DNA of 16,069 nucleotides. It comes from Thermoplasmata archaeon. GTDB lineage: Archaea > Thermoplasmatota > Thermoplasmata > Thermoplasmatales > Thermoplasmataceae. The translations under genes were made by a program, and so were the position numbers. The stretch spans positions 1 through 16,069 of the forward strand of contig JAJZOK010000061.1 of the NCBI GenBank assembly GCA_021811525.1. The letters run 5' to 3'. Position 1 is the first letter of the stretch; each line of letters begins with the position of its first letter. The notes under the pieces were generated by a model, which saw nothing but the letters and a program-made list of their open reading frames with translations, did no database searches and was not told where the DNA came from. Shown piece after piece: positions 6,691 through 13,954 of the stretch.

Positions 6691-8142
6691 TTGGCTGATG
6701 CTGTTGAGACCAGACTTATCATAGTGCGCTATTCTGAAGTTGGCCTGAAGGGGAACAGGGCCAGGAGCATGATGATCAACAAGCTCAGGTCCAACATCAT
6801 GGAAGGCCTCAACCGTATGGGAGAACAAGCAGATTTCACCACTGAAAGAGGAAGAATATTTCTTAGCGGATATTCCAGCCAGGAAGATGTTTTTGATGTA
6901 CTCAGCAGGACCATGGGTGTCAAGAGTTTCTCCCCGGTTGTTTCAATTGCTTATGGCAGTACAGAGGAGCTAGCTGAAAAAGCCATCCAGCTTTATTCCC
7001 ACATACTTCATGGGAAGAAGTTCGCAGTGAGGTCCAGAAGAGCGGGCGGACAGAATTTCACCACCAAGGATCTCAATGTCATTGTTGGAGATGCCCTGTA
7101 TAAATTTTCAGCTGGCGTCAATCTGGACGACCCGGATGTTGAAGTGAATATAGAGGTGAGGAATAACAGGGCATATTTTTACACTGAAGTGCATAAGGGC
7201 CCGGGAGGCCTTCCATTGGGATCAGAAGCGCCAATGGTGGCTCTGATGTCAGGAGGCATCGACTCGCCTGTGGCAGCATGGATGATAATGAAAAGAGGCT
7301 CGCCAGTGGACTTTGTATTTATGTCCCTTTCACACCCCATTGATACTGTAGAATTCCTGAGGGCTGCAGATGTGCTCATAAAGGATTGGGCACTCGGTTA
7401 CAACCCCACTGTACACATAATTGACGGAAAGCCGCTTGTTGATCTACTTGTTCTGTCACACAAAATTAAGATACCTGGAGTCACCTACAAGCGCATCCTT
7501 TACAGCCTTGCCATGGCAATTTCAGCTGAAAGGGAGGCATATGGAATCATAACTGGGGAATCCCTTGGGCAGGTATCGTCCCAGACACCACAGAATCTCC
7601 TCGCTATCAACCACGGGATCGACCTTCCTGTTTATCGCCCACTGATAGGGATGGATAAGGATGAAATATCCGATATGGCGCGGAAAATAGGCACTTTCCC
7701 TGCCACGAGCAAGGGGGAGTTCTGTGCCCTTTTCTCGCAGACTGTTGTTCTCAATGCATCGGCTGATGACATTGACAGGGACATGTTGAATTACGATATC
7801 CAGGAAAAGCTGCTGAAGAACAGGATAATTCTCAAGGGAAATGAAGTTGGCGAGTACCTTGGCAGCCTTTCAGATGAGGATTTTGAAATTACAAAGCTGC
7901 CGGAAAATTCTATCGTTGTTGACCTGCGGAGCAAACTGAGCTACAATGAATGGCACTATGGAAATGCCATCAGTTCAGGATTGGGCGGAGTCGGTAACAT
8001 CATCGAAGAGAACGGCAGGGACAAGATTTATGTCTTCTATTGCCAGAAAGGGCTTCAGAGTGCATATGCTGCCAGCGAGGCCCGAAACCTGGGTGCGCGA
8101 TCTTATTACACGTCTTCTGAAAAGATCAGGAAAATGAAGTAA
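6691..8142 (+). CDS. thiI: tRNA uracil 4-sulfurtransferase ThiI with C-terminal rhodanese domain
   Basis: Makes 4-thiouridine in tRNA, and in some organisms supplies sulfur for thiamine thiazole. The 483 residues, close to E. coli ThiI (482), contain an N-terminal ferredoxin-like part plus THUMP domain (about 1-170), the adenylating PP-loop S-G-G-I-D-S (187-192), and a C-terminal rhodanese domain (about 405-483). Both functional cysteines of the E. coli type are present: Cys345 in G-E-F-C-A-L-F-S and Cys451 in the rhodanese loop F-Y-C-Q-K-G. Many archaeal ThiI proteins lack the rhodanese domain and use a CxxC pair in the catalytic domain, so this is the bacterial-like architecture. The start is TTG, supported by the ribosome-binding site just upstream. 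Confidence 0.95.
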   Translation: MADAVETRLIIVRYSEVGLKGNRARSMMINKLRSNIMEGLNRMGEQADFTTERGRIFLSGYSSQEDVFDVLSRTMGVKSFSPVVSIAYGSTEELAEKAIQLYSHILHGKKFAVRSRRAGGQNFTTKDLNVIVGDALYKFSAGVNLDDPDVEVNIEVRNNRAYFYTEVHKGPGGLPLGSEAPMVALMSGGIDSPVAAWMIMKRGSPVDFVFMSLSHPIDTVEFLRAADVLIKDWALGYNPTVHIIDGKPLVDLLVLSHKIKIPGVTYKRILYSLAMAISAEREAYGIITGESLGQVSSQTPQNLLAINHGIDLPVYRPLIGMDKDEISDMARKIGTFPATSKGEFCALFSQTVVLNASADDIDRDMLNYDIQEKLLKNRIILKGNEVGEYLGSLSDEDFEITKLPENSIVVDLRSKLSYNEWHYGNAISSGLGGVGNIIEENGRDKIYVFYCQKGLQSAYAASEARNLGARSYYTSSEKIRKMK

Positions 8143-8176
8143 ATTCACATACAATAACAGTTTAGTACGAAGCACC

Positions 8177-8185
8177 ATTATAATA
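8177..8185 (+). promoter_or_regulatory. TATA box for the DCC-family gene
   Basis: ATTATAATA (8177-8185) is centred about 26 bases before ATG 8207. It fits a leaderless transcript and favours that ATG over the upstream GTG (8186) and ATG (8195), since the GTG directly abuts the box. Confidence 0.55.
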
Positions 8186-8206
8186 GTGTTCCAAATGACT
8201 GTGCCC

Positions 8207-8605
8207 ATGAACGAGCCCCTGCCCCAGGCCGAAAATTCCAATAAAGCAAGATTTCTAGTCATATATGACGGGGCATGCGGTATCTGCAATGCATCTGTGG
8301 GCTTTCTGAGACGCATAGATTTCCTGCACCAGTATTCTTACCTTACACTCCAGGACTATTCTAAAGAAGCTGGCTCCAAGATTCCGCTTGAATACCTTCA
8401 GGAAAGCATCCACGTCATTGATCTCAATAGAAAAGAAACCACAACAGGCATGAATGGTATTTCTAAGCTATTGCTTCACTCTCCACCTGTCTTTCTCCTG
8501 TACCTCATGGTTATGCTTTTGAGGTATCTATCCATGGCAGATCCCCTATATTCATGGATTTCTGCTTCCAGGTATGTGCTTTCCCGCTATGTGTTAAACT
8601 GCTGA
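8207..8605 (+). CDS. DCC (DUF393) family thiol-disulfide oxidoreductase-like protein
   Basis: 132-residue protein of the DCC/DUF393 family, named for its conserved D-x-x-C-x-x-C. Here the motif reads D-G-A-C-G-I-C at residues 21-27, right after the first beta strand (F-L-V-I-Y), followed by V-G-F-L-R-R-I-D. Members are thioredoxin-like and presumed to act in thiol redox chemistry, but no substrate is known. The downstream part contains a hydrophobic stretch, V-F-L-L-Y-L-M-V-M-L-L-R, usual in this family and possibly membrane-associated. ATG 8207 is chosen from the TATA spacing; in-frame starts at 8186 and 8195 would add up to seven residues. The next gene lies just downstream with its own promoter-like box. 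Confidence 0.87.
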   Translation: MNEPLPQAENSNKARFLVIYDGACGICNASVGFLRRIDFLHQYSYLTLQDYSKEAGSKIPLEYLQESIHVIDLNRKETTTGMNGISKLLLHSPPVFLLYLMVMLLRYLSMADPLYSWISASRYVLSRYVLNC

Positions 8606-8612
8606 AATTTAA
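8605..8612 (+). promoter_or_regulatory. TATA box for the small membrane protein gene
   Basis: AAATTTAA (8605-8612) starts at the last base of the preceding stop codon and is centred about 26 bases before GTG 8635. It supports a leaderless start there rather than an earlier in-frame ATG at 8554 inside the preceding gene. Confidence 0.45.
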
Positions 8613-8634
8613 GCCATCTTTTACATATTCCTGT

Positions 8635-9018
8635 GTGAATCTGCACAGAACGCTTTCTTCCATTATGGTCCTTTCAGCCATGTTTCTCGCGATTGGGGGC
8701 CTTATACTGAGAATGGAGGGGCTTGTACCGCCAATACTCACATTTTCAACTATTGCGGTCATAATAGTCATACTAGCAATGGCACACTTCATTAACCTTG
8801 AAAAAAAGTGGGCCATTCATCTTGGCCTGCTCCTTGGGATATTTTCCATACTGTTCAACCTTACCCAGCCAAGCCACATTAATGCAATAATTCACCCTGT
8901 TATGTCTGCTCCTTTCCTTTTGCTGGTGGCTAGCGAAATACTAGGATTCTTCCTGCTTCCTGCTGTATATATTCTAATCTACACAGTCGACTTCAGGAAA
9001 ATAACAGGAAAGAACTAA
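8635..9018 (+). CDS. Small multi-pass membrane protein of unknown function
   Basis: 127 residues from GTG 8635, with about four membrane helices: one from L-S-S-I-M-V-L-S, one from P-P-I-L-T-F, one from W-A-I-H-L-G-L-L-L-G, and one or two from H-P-V-M-S-A-P-F-L-L-L to Y-I-L-I-Y-T-V. The tail is short and basic. No family was recognised. The His-Pro between the third and last helix and the phasing of small residues could suit a quinone- or heme-linked membrane protein, but nothing proves it. Starts at 8554 (overlapping the DCC gene) and 8665 are possible. The TAA (9016-9018) overlaps the TAG of the convergent gene. Confidence 0.7.
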   Translation: MNLHRTLSSIMVLSAMFLAIGGLILRMEGLVPPILTFSTIAVIIVILAMAHFINLEKKWAIHLGLLLGIFSILFNLTQPSHINAIIHPVMSAPFLLLVASEILGFFLLPAVYILIYTVDFRKITGKN

Positions 9019-10175
9019 GATTTAGGGAAGGAGTCTGCAAATCCGGGGATTCCAAGCAAAGCACATACTGTCTGAGCCCTTTCCCCTAAAAGTGCTAGCC
9101 TGGAAGAGATGTAATCCCTGTTCATGGTCTTATCTTCGTCTTCGTTGTTTGTTCCAGACTCGGATATGACCTTTGCAAGTTCTGTGGAAATCTTTGGGGA
9201 GAGAATTTCGAGTATTGTGTAGAAAAGGTCTGAGATCTTGAGGTTCGAAATAACGTCAACACTGCGGAGGCTGATCTTGACCAGCCTGAGCTTGTGATCC
9301 TTGAGGTACCATAAAGCGGTCCTAATGTGGTTCATCATCTCATTGAGTGCATCCCTGTTAAGATTGCTGTTAAGGGCCGGTTGTGTTGTAAGTGATACCG
9401 CCTGAAGGGAGTCCTTATAGTCCACTTCAAGAAATGTGGCACCGTCTGAGACTGATGAGTGGAACTTGAATTCAGAACCTGTTTCCTCGTTCACGAAAGT
9501 CACGAACAACTGGTTGTCGGATATGGAAGCCTGAGACATGTAGTATTCATCGAGCTTTTCATAATCAAGAACAGGATCCTTGCTTACCCAGGCCTTGGCA
9601 TACCTTACTGGAAGCTTTAGGCCCTTGACCAGTGTACCGCCTTCGAGCCTATTCTTTAGGAACTCCACTTCCGAAGCATTGAGAATGAACTCATATTCCA
9701 CTTCCTTCTGGCAGACAGACCTGTATCTAGCTTCATATCCGCCTTCAATGTATTTTGCATTTATTTCGGTCTCAATGGAATCTATTGGATCCCGGGAAAG
9801 GAATGTCTCAAGGGAACGAACGCTCTTTGCCTTGTATGCTTCAATTTCAGCTTCCTTTACTGCTATATCTTTGGACAGGAAATCAGAAAGCGCTGCCTCA
9901 TAGGTCTCAAGGGTAGAGCCTACATAGTTTAGGATGGAATCGTTGTACACCTTGAAAGCCTCAAAATTTTCCTCTTTGGTATATGATTCCAGTACTGCCC
10001 TGACATCATCAAGTATCCTTTTTTCTCGCTTTATATGGGCTTCTTTCCTGGCCTGGAGGTCCTGGAGCTCCATCTTGCAGTCGTTGACCCTGTCCGCGTT
10101 AAGCACAGCTTCTTCTAGTTCAGTGAAAACCTGCTTCAGTAGCCTCGTTACATCAGAATTGGAATTTTCAGGCAT
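9015..10175 (-). CDS. Uncharacterised helical/coiled-coil protein
   Basis: 386 residues, soluble, no signal peptide or membrane helix, and not recognised. The N-terminal half (about 8-175) is rich in charged helical sequence with likely coiled-coil segments, for example around 12-60 and 100-125. A middle part (about 180-262) alternates hydrophobic residues like beta strands, including L-F-V-T-F-V and T-F-L-E-V-D-Y. The C-terminal part (275-386) is helical again, with an acidic low-complexity insert (N-N-E-D-E-D-K) near 343-349. It is divergent from the two-helix/permease unit at 10262 across an 86-base gap and ends tail-to-tail with the small membrane protein gene, sharing the bases CTAA. ATG 10175 begins the frame. 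Confidence 0.78.
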   Translation of the reverse strand: MPENSNSDVTRLLKQVFTELEEAVLNADRVNDCKMELQDLQARKEAHIKREKRILDDVRAVLESYTKEENFEAFKVYNDSILNYVGSTLETYEAALSDFLSKDIAVKEAEIEAYKAKSVRSLETFLSRDPIDSIETEINAKYIEGGYEARYRSVCQKEVEYEFILNASEVEFLKNRLEGGTLVKGLKLPVRYAKAWVSKDPVLDYEKLDEYYMSQASISDNQLFVTFVNEETGSEFKFHSSVSDGATFLEVDYKDSLQAVSLTTQPALNSNLNRDALNEMMNHIRTALWYLKDHKLRLVKISLRSVDVISNLKISDLFYTILEILSPKISTELAKVISESGTNNEDEDKTMNRDYISSRLALLGERAQTVCALLGIPGFADSFPKS

Positions 10176-10230
10176 AATAATGGAAATCCTTAATCCGTTC
10201 CCGTTAAAAATTATTTCTCAGATTTTGCAG

Positions 10231-10240
10231 TAAATATATA
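10231..10240 (+). promoter_or_regulatory. TATA box for the two-helix protein / permease unit
   Basis: TAAATATATA (10231-10240) is centred 26 bases before TTG 10262, the first codon of the downstream gene. This is the best TATA match on the plus strand here. It supports a leaderless mRNA starting at a TTG codon. Confidence 0.6.
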
Positions 10241-10261
10241 TCCGGATCCAGTCTCTAACCA

Positions 10262-10762
10262 TTGAGAAACTTGGAAGAGAGCAACAAATCTGGAAACGAG
10301 AATTATAAATTGCTTCTTGAAAAACTCAAACTTGATCTCAAGACCACCATGGCGCTTGCAAAGGGCAGCGAAACCTACCAGGGTACCCTGAAAAGTGAAA
10401 TACTGGAAACCCCGGACCCTGAAATAAGGGCGTTTGTAGACCTTATTTCCTCCGGCAGGAGGAGAAAACCTAGAAAACTCCTTATTGTGGCTGCAGGGCA
10501 GATGGCATTCTCGGCTATCCTTTTATTCCTGGGTCTTGTGCTGATATTCCCAACTTTCTTCTACTATGCCAACCCAGAAGTGATCTTAAATTACTTTGGC
10601 TCTTATATTGTGTCAGTGCCTCCAGGCTCCATTGAGTCCACAATTATCCTGGCAATAGATTTCATAATATCTGTCATAATGCTTCTGTCCGCTTTCCAGA
10701 TCATCAGGTATGCCGCCGACAACATGAAGGAAGCGGGCCTTACCGTGACTGATGCCAATTGA
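10262..10762 (+). CDS. Two-helix membrane protein, coupled to the downstream permease
   Basis: 166 residues. A charged cytosolic-looking N-terminus (1-70, ending R-R-R-K-P-R-K) is followed by two membrane helices at about 73-99 and 125-148 with a 25-residue loop (Y-Y-A-N-P, then S-V-P-P-G). The basic patch before the first helix suggests the N-terminus is inside. No family was recognised. The gene starts at TTG 10262, placed by the TATA box. Its TGA (10760-10762) overlaps the TTG start of the permease gene as TTGA, so the two proteins are probably made together and may form a complex. The helix pair and loop resemble in layout the N-terminal extension of the permease. Confidence 0.75.
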   Translation: MRNLEESNKSGNENYKLLLEKLKLDLKTTMALAKGSETYQGTLKSEILETPDPEIRAFVDLISSGRRRKPRKLLIVAAGQMAFSAILLFLGLVLIFPTFFYYANPEVILNYFGSYIVSVPPGSIESTIILAIDFIISVIMLLSAFQIIRYAADNMKEAGLTVTDAN

Positions 10763-12606
10763 AAGTCAGCCAGAGAACAACAAATTCTATTGTTAAAGCC
10801 TTCAAGCTTATCACTGCAATAGTGGGGGCCCTTTTCATTTTCATCTCCATTACAATGATATACGCTATTTTTGTGCATTATGGAAGCCCGTCGACCGCAA
10901 GGTTCTCAGGAAACACAGAGATCATTGCTTCAATCGCTTCAATAGTCACAGGAATAACTCTTATCTCCATTGCGCCCGAGTCTTTCAGGGTGAAATTCAG
11001 AAGGCCGCCATTCAGGCCTCAGATGAAGCCTACCTATGGGTTCTTGACACTCCTTGCCATAGGCGTAGGAGCCACCATAGGTTCCCCGCTGTTCATTATT
11101 CTCCCCGTCAACATTGTTCAGTATGCATTTGTATCGGCTGTATCACTTGTTATAGCCGGTACACTTTCCTACCTTATTTCTCGCATTTATTCAGGAATGT
11201 ACAGGTATTCCGTTCAAAATAATGTTGAAGTGGTTGGCGGACCGGGATTTGTAAAGATGGTAACCCGGGAGAAATCTCTAAGGTATTTCATTTCCAGGTT
11301 CTCCATGTGGATAGCCAATACTTCTCTTGCGGCATTTTCAGCAATCTTTCTGTTCACATTCGCATTTTCGACTTTACCGACATTACTTTCAGGGCTGGGC
11401 CTACCGGAGATATGGGTTTCCGCCACGGTTTCACTCATCATGGGCCTCTTTGGAATCTGGTTCGTCATAAACGCATTCTTTGAGAGGAGGTATCTCAAGG
11501 CAATTGGCTACGCCCAGATAGTCATGATCGTTGTCATCGTGATCTTAATCCTGTACCAGGGCGTTTCACTGGGCGTTGCAGGAAGCTGGAATTTCTCTGG
11601 CTTTTTCTCGCAGGGAAGAGGAAATATACCCTTTGAAATACTTGAAAACACCGGTTTTCTCTTCATTTTATTTTTCGGCTTCCAGGAAATTCAGGCCATG
11701 GTTAGGGAGTCAATGGATACCTCTGAGATCCCTGTAATAACAAGGCTGTTCCACCTCAAGCCAATGCCCAAGGAGAAATACTTGACTTTATCTATGCAGG
11801 CAACAGTTCTTTTGTCACTTATTTTGATGATATTCAATGCATTGACCATCTACGCAGTACATCCAAACCTTGGTGCCCTGAGTTCATCCACTATCCCTGC
11901 CCTTTATGTTGTATCGACATTTCTTGGCCCAAGATTCCAGATCGTAACTATTACTGCTTTCCTCCTGTCCACAATAACGACATTCGTTCCTGCATTCATT
12001 GCTGCATCCAGACATCTCCGGTCCCTTGCTGAGGAGGGATTTTTCCCCAGAGCGGTAAAGAATTCTTCATGGATCTTCACCGTTGTCGTCATCATGGTGC
12101 TTTCACTGACGCAACCAGACTTCCTTGTGAACATAACAGATTTCATGGTCCTCATTGCTCTTGGAATGATTTCGCTTTCACCCATCTGGCTCAGGAAGAT
12201 TACCGGCAAAATCTCCAAGAGGACGGCTGCTACATCTCTTGCTGCCTCCACAATTTGTTTTCTAGTTGACCTTCTGCTGTTTCCGCAGAACCCAAATGTT
12301 GTCCTTCTCGGCGTAGTCGCCATTATTCTGAGCTTCATGATGTATGACATAATATCCACAGGAACAATCGGGCTCCAGGTATTCGTAATATTTTTTGACC
12401 TCGCAGGCTTCATGATGGTAAGTGCATTTCCCACGGAGATAACGCTTGCATTGCCTGCATTCCTCCAGTCAATAACAGGAAGGACAATAATACCTGATTA
12501 TGACCTAAGGATCCTGCTGCTTATCGGGGCATTTACTGTGTTCATCAATGTATTCATGGATGTTTTTGTCATTGAAAGAACCGACTATACAAAGAAACTC
12601 TCTTGA
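10759..12606 (+). CDS. APC-superfamily permease with two extra N-terminal helices
   Basis: 615-residue multi-pass membrane protein, probably an amino-acid or polyamine transporter of the APC superfamily. The diagnostic unwound first helix of the transporter core is at about 94-120 with G-V-G-A-T-I-G-S-P (102-110). Further support is the repeated pattern of long hydrophobic helices to the C-terminus and a helix-3-like E-V-V-G-G-P-G-F (157-164). Before the core there is an additional helix pair (about 13-39 and 54-73), giving roughly 14 helices where 12 are usual. Members are usually 430-550 residues, so the protein is long at the N-terminus. The substrate cannot be deduced. The TTG start overlaps the preceding stop codon. 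The TGA (12604-12606) directly abuts the stop codon of the convergent gene. Confidence 0.82.
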   Translation: MKVSQRTTNSIVKAFKLITAIVGALFIFISITMIYAIFVHYGSPSTARFSGNTEIIASIASIVTGITLISIAPESFRVKFRRPPFRPQMKPTYGFLTLLAIGVGATIGSPLFIILPVNIVQYAFVSAVSLVIAGTLSYLISRIYSGMYRYSVQNNVEVVGGPGFVKMVTREKSLRYFISRFSMWIANTSLAAFSAIFLFTFAFSTLPTLLSGLGLPEIWVSATVSLIMGLFGIWFVINAFFERRYLKAIGYAQIVMIVVIVILILYQGVSLGVAGSWNFSGFFSQGRGNIPFEILENTGFLFILFFGFQEIQAMVRESMDTSEIPVITRLFHLKPMPKEKYLTLSMQATVLLSLILMIFNALTIYAVHPNLGALSSSTIPALYVVSTFLGPRFQIVTITAFLLSTITTFVPAFIAASRHLRSLAEEGFFPRAVKNSSWIFTVVVIMVLSLTQPDFLVNITDFMVLIALGMISLSPIWLRKITGKISKRTAATSLAASTICFLVDLLLFPQNPNVVLLGVVAIILSFMMYDIISTGTIGLQVFVIFFDLAGFMMVSAFPTEITLALPAFLQSITGRTIIPDYDLRILLLIGAFTVFINVFMDVFVIERTDYTKKLS

Positions 12607-13119
12607 TCAGGTTCCAGGCAGCCTCCAGCCTGACTTTACTCTCTCCCTCAATTTAGATGCCTCTTCCAGGGCAATATCTACTGCTTCTTTTGGAGAGTTT
12701 GTCCGGAAAACCATCCCATCCTCCGGTTTCCTTCTTTCAAGGGGGAGCTCACCTAGAATTATGACTGACTTGCCCTCAGAAAGGGCAAATGTCGCTTCAG
12801 AAAGGGTACCCGTGGAGCCGTCCACCGATATAAGAGATTCAGATGCCCTTACAATGAGGACATTTCTTGCAAACCCCAGTCCTGTGGGCATTTTCACTGT
12901 GAGGTAGCCGTTTCCTGTGGACATATCCATTGCAGGCAGGATTCCCACTATAATGCCATGGGCACCTTTTACGCCCTGTGCAACCCACTCCATGACTCCG
13001 GTGGTGCCACCGCAGAATACGGTTGCCTTGCTTTCCGCAAGCAATCTGCCCAGTTCTATCGAAATGGCCCGGTATTTTTCATCCGCCTTGCCACCACCAA
13101 TTACGCCGATGTTGTACAT
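12607..13119 (-). CDS. LOG/TIGR00725-like Rossmann-fold protein (SLOG superfamily)
   Basis: 170-residue protein of the lysine-decarboxylase-like/LOG superfamily, most like the TIGR00725 group. Some LOG proteins cleave nucleoside monophosphates such as cytokinin ribotides; the activity of this group is not established. Visible marks are I-G-V-I-G-G-G (4-10), C-G-G-T-T-G-V-M-E (36-44), T-G-L-G-F-A-R-N (79-86), and D-G-S-T-G-T-L-S-E (100-108), which stands where classical LOG has P-G-G-x-G-T-x-x-E. The proline is replaced, but the G-T-L-S-E part with its glutamate is kept. It lies 20 bases downstream of the DUF1028 gene. A GGAGG at 13136-13132 lies 12 bases before ATG 13119, a somewhat long spacing. 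The two genes probably form an operon. Confidence 0.88.
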   Translation of the reverse strand: MYNIGVIGGGKADEKYRAISIELGRLLAESKATVFCGGTTGVMEWVAQGVKGAHGIIVGILPAMDMSTGNGYLTVKMPTGLGFARNVLIVRASESLISVDGSTGTLSEATFALSEGKSVIILGELPLERRKPEDGMVFRTNSPKEAVDIALEEASKLRERVKSGWRLPGT

Positions 13120-13139
13120 TCTAGAATGAGGCCTCCAGG

Positions 13140-13934
13140 TCAGAGCCCTGATGTGAGTATCTTCAATGAGTGTTTGCCAATCTTCCCATCCTTTAAGTTG
13201 AATTCAACATTTCTTGCTTCTGCGAGCTTCTCAAGGCTTTCAAATCCATTTTCCCGGATAACTCTGTCAAGCTGTTCCCTGTGGTCTTTAATGTCAACGA
13301 ACTCGTTTTCGAAGAATGTAGCCATCCAGACGGCCATGATTCTCCTCAGTTCAGGGAGAGGTTCTTTTGCATCCTCAACCCGTATATCCATGTAGACATC
13401 AGAACCCTCCTCGAAATGTTCATCCTCCGAGACTACCAGGATGCAGGCACTCTGCCTTCCCCGCCTGTCTCCTCCCTGCTTCTCAGCAGCGAACAAGGCT
13501 GCCAGTATGCGATCTTCCAGTTTTCCATCCCTGGACATTTCCTGAGACATGCCTTCCAGTACTGACGGCCCGGCAAGGATATTGCCCTCTACAGAAAAGT
13601 TACTGCCAAGAATATGCCCCGCATAATCTATGCAGTCTGAGCCGGTGAATGCAAAGGGCATCCCTTTGGAATCCACAGCTGCAACCTGGCGCTTGGAAGC
13701 CATGCTGTCTTTGGACGTTAGCATCTGTATGGTCTCCTTTGAATTGTGAGACATAAGGAGTTCAAGGCCCTGTGGGCCATAAGAGTAATTGGCATAAGAC
13801 TGGGTCGCAATGCAGCCTACACCGGCTTTTGCCCACGGCACCACTGATCCAACTGAGAGAAAACGGCTTGCCACACCCACTCCCCATTTCTTTTCCTTTT
13901 GGTCATAAGCTACAACAGAAAATGTCACGTTCAA
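13140..13934 (-). CDS. DUF1028 family protein (Ntn-hydrolase-like)
   Basis: 264-residue DUF1028 protein. The family has an Ntn-hydrolase-like fold and unknown substrate. Conserved blocks are present in order: T-F-S-V-V-A-Y-D (4-11), W-G-V-G-V-A-S-R (17-24), V-V-P-W-A-K-A-G-V-G (31-40), A-T-Q-S-Y-A-N (43-49), G-N-I-L-A-G (117-122), G-G-D-R-R-G-R-Q-S-A (154-163) and V-Y-M-D-I-R-V-E-D (near 179-187). The start is TTG 13934, giving M-N-V-T-F. The family usually begins M-T-F, so GTG 13928 is a good alternative. An A/T-rich box at 13963-13953 on the minus strand, over the stop of the upstream gene, is about 24 bases from TTG 13934 and could drive a leaderless transcript. It is followed closely by the LOG-like gene. 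Confidence 0.92.
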   Translation of the reverse strand: MNVTFSVVAYDQKEKKWGVGVASRFLSVGSVVPWAKAGVGCIATQSYANYSYGPQGLELLMSHNSKETIQMLTSKDSMASKRQVAAVDSKGMPFAFTGSDCIDYAGHILGSNFSVEGNILAGPSVLEGMSQEMSRDGKLEDRILAALFAAEKQGGDRRGRQSACILVVSEDEHFEEGSDVYMDIRVEDAKEPLPELRRIMAVWMATFFENEFVDIKDHREQLDRVIRENGFESLEKLAEARNVEFNLKDGKIGKHSLKILTSGL

Positions 13935-13954
13935 AAAAATGGAAAGGAGGGTGA

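Noticed and set aside
6415..6828. Minus-strand open frame spanning the chlorite-dismutase-like/thiI junction
   Set aside because: Both plus-strand genes here are well supported and the antisense product resembles nothing.
8554..8634. Upstream extension of the small membrane protein to ATG 8554
   Set aside because: It would overlap the DCC gene by about 50 bases with a Cys-rich, non-family-like stretch; the TATA spacing favours GTG 8635.
11904..12434. Open frame of about 176 codons on the minus strand, opposite the permease gene
   Set aside because: It is a shadow of the hydrophobic codons of the permease; the translation is Arg/Thr/Ile-biased and has no domain or promoter.
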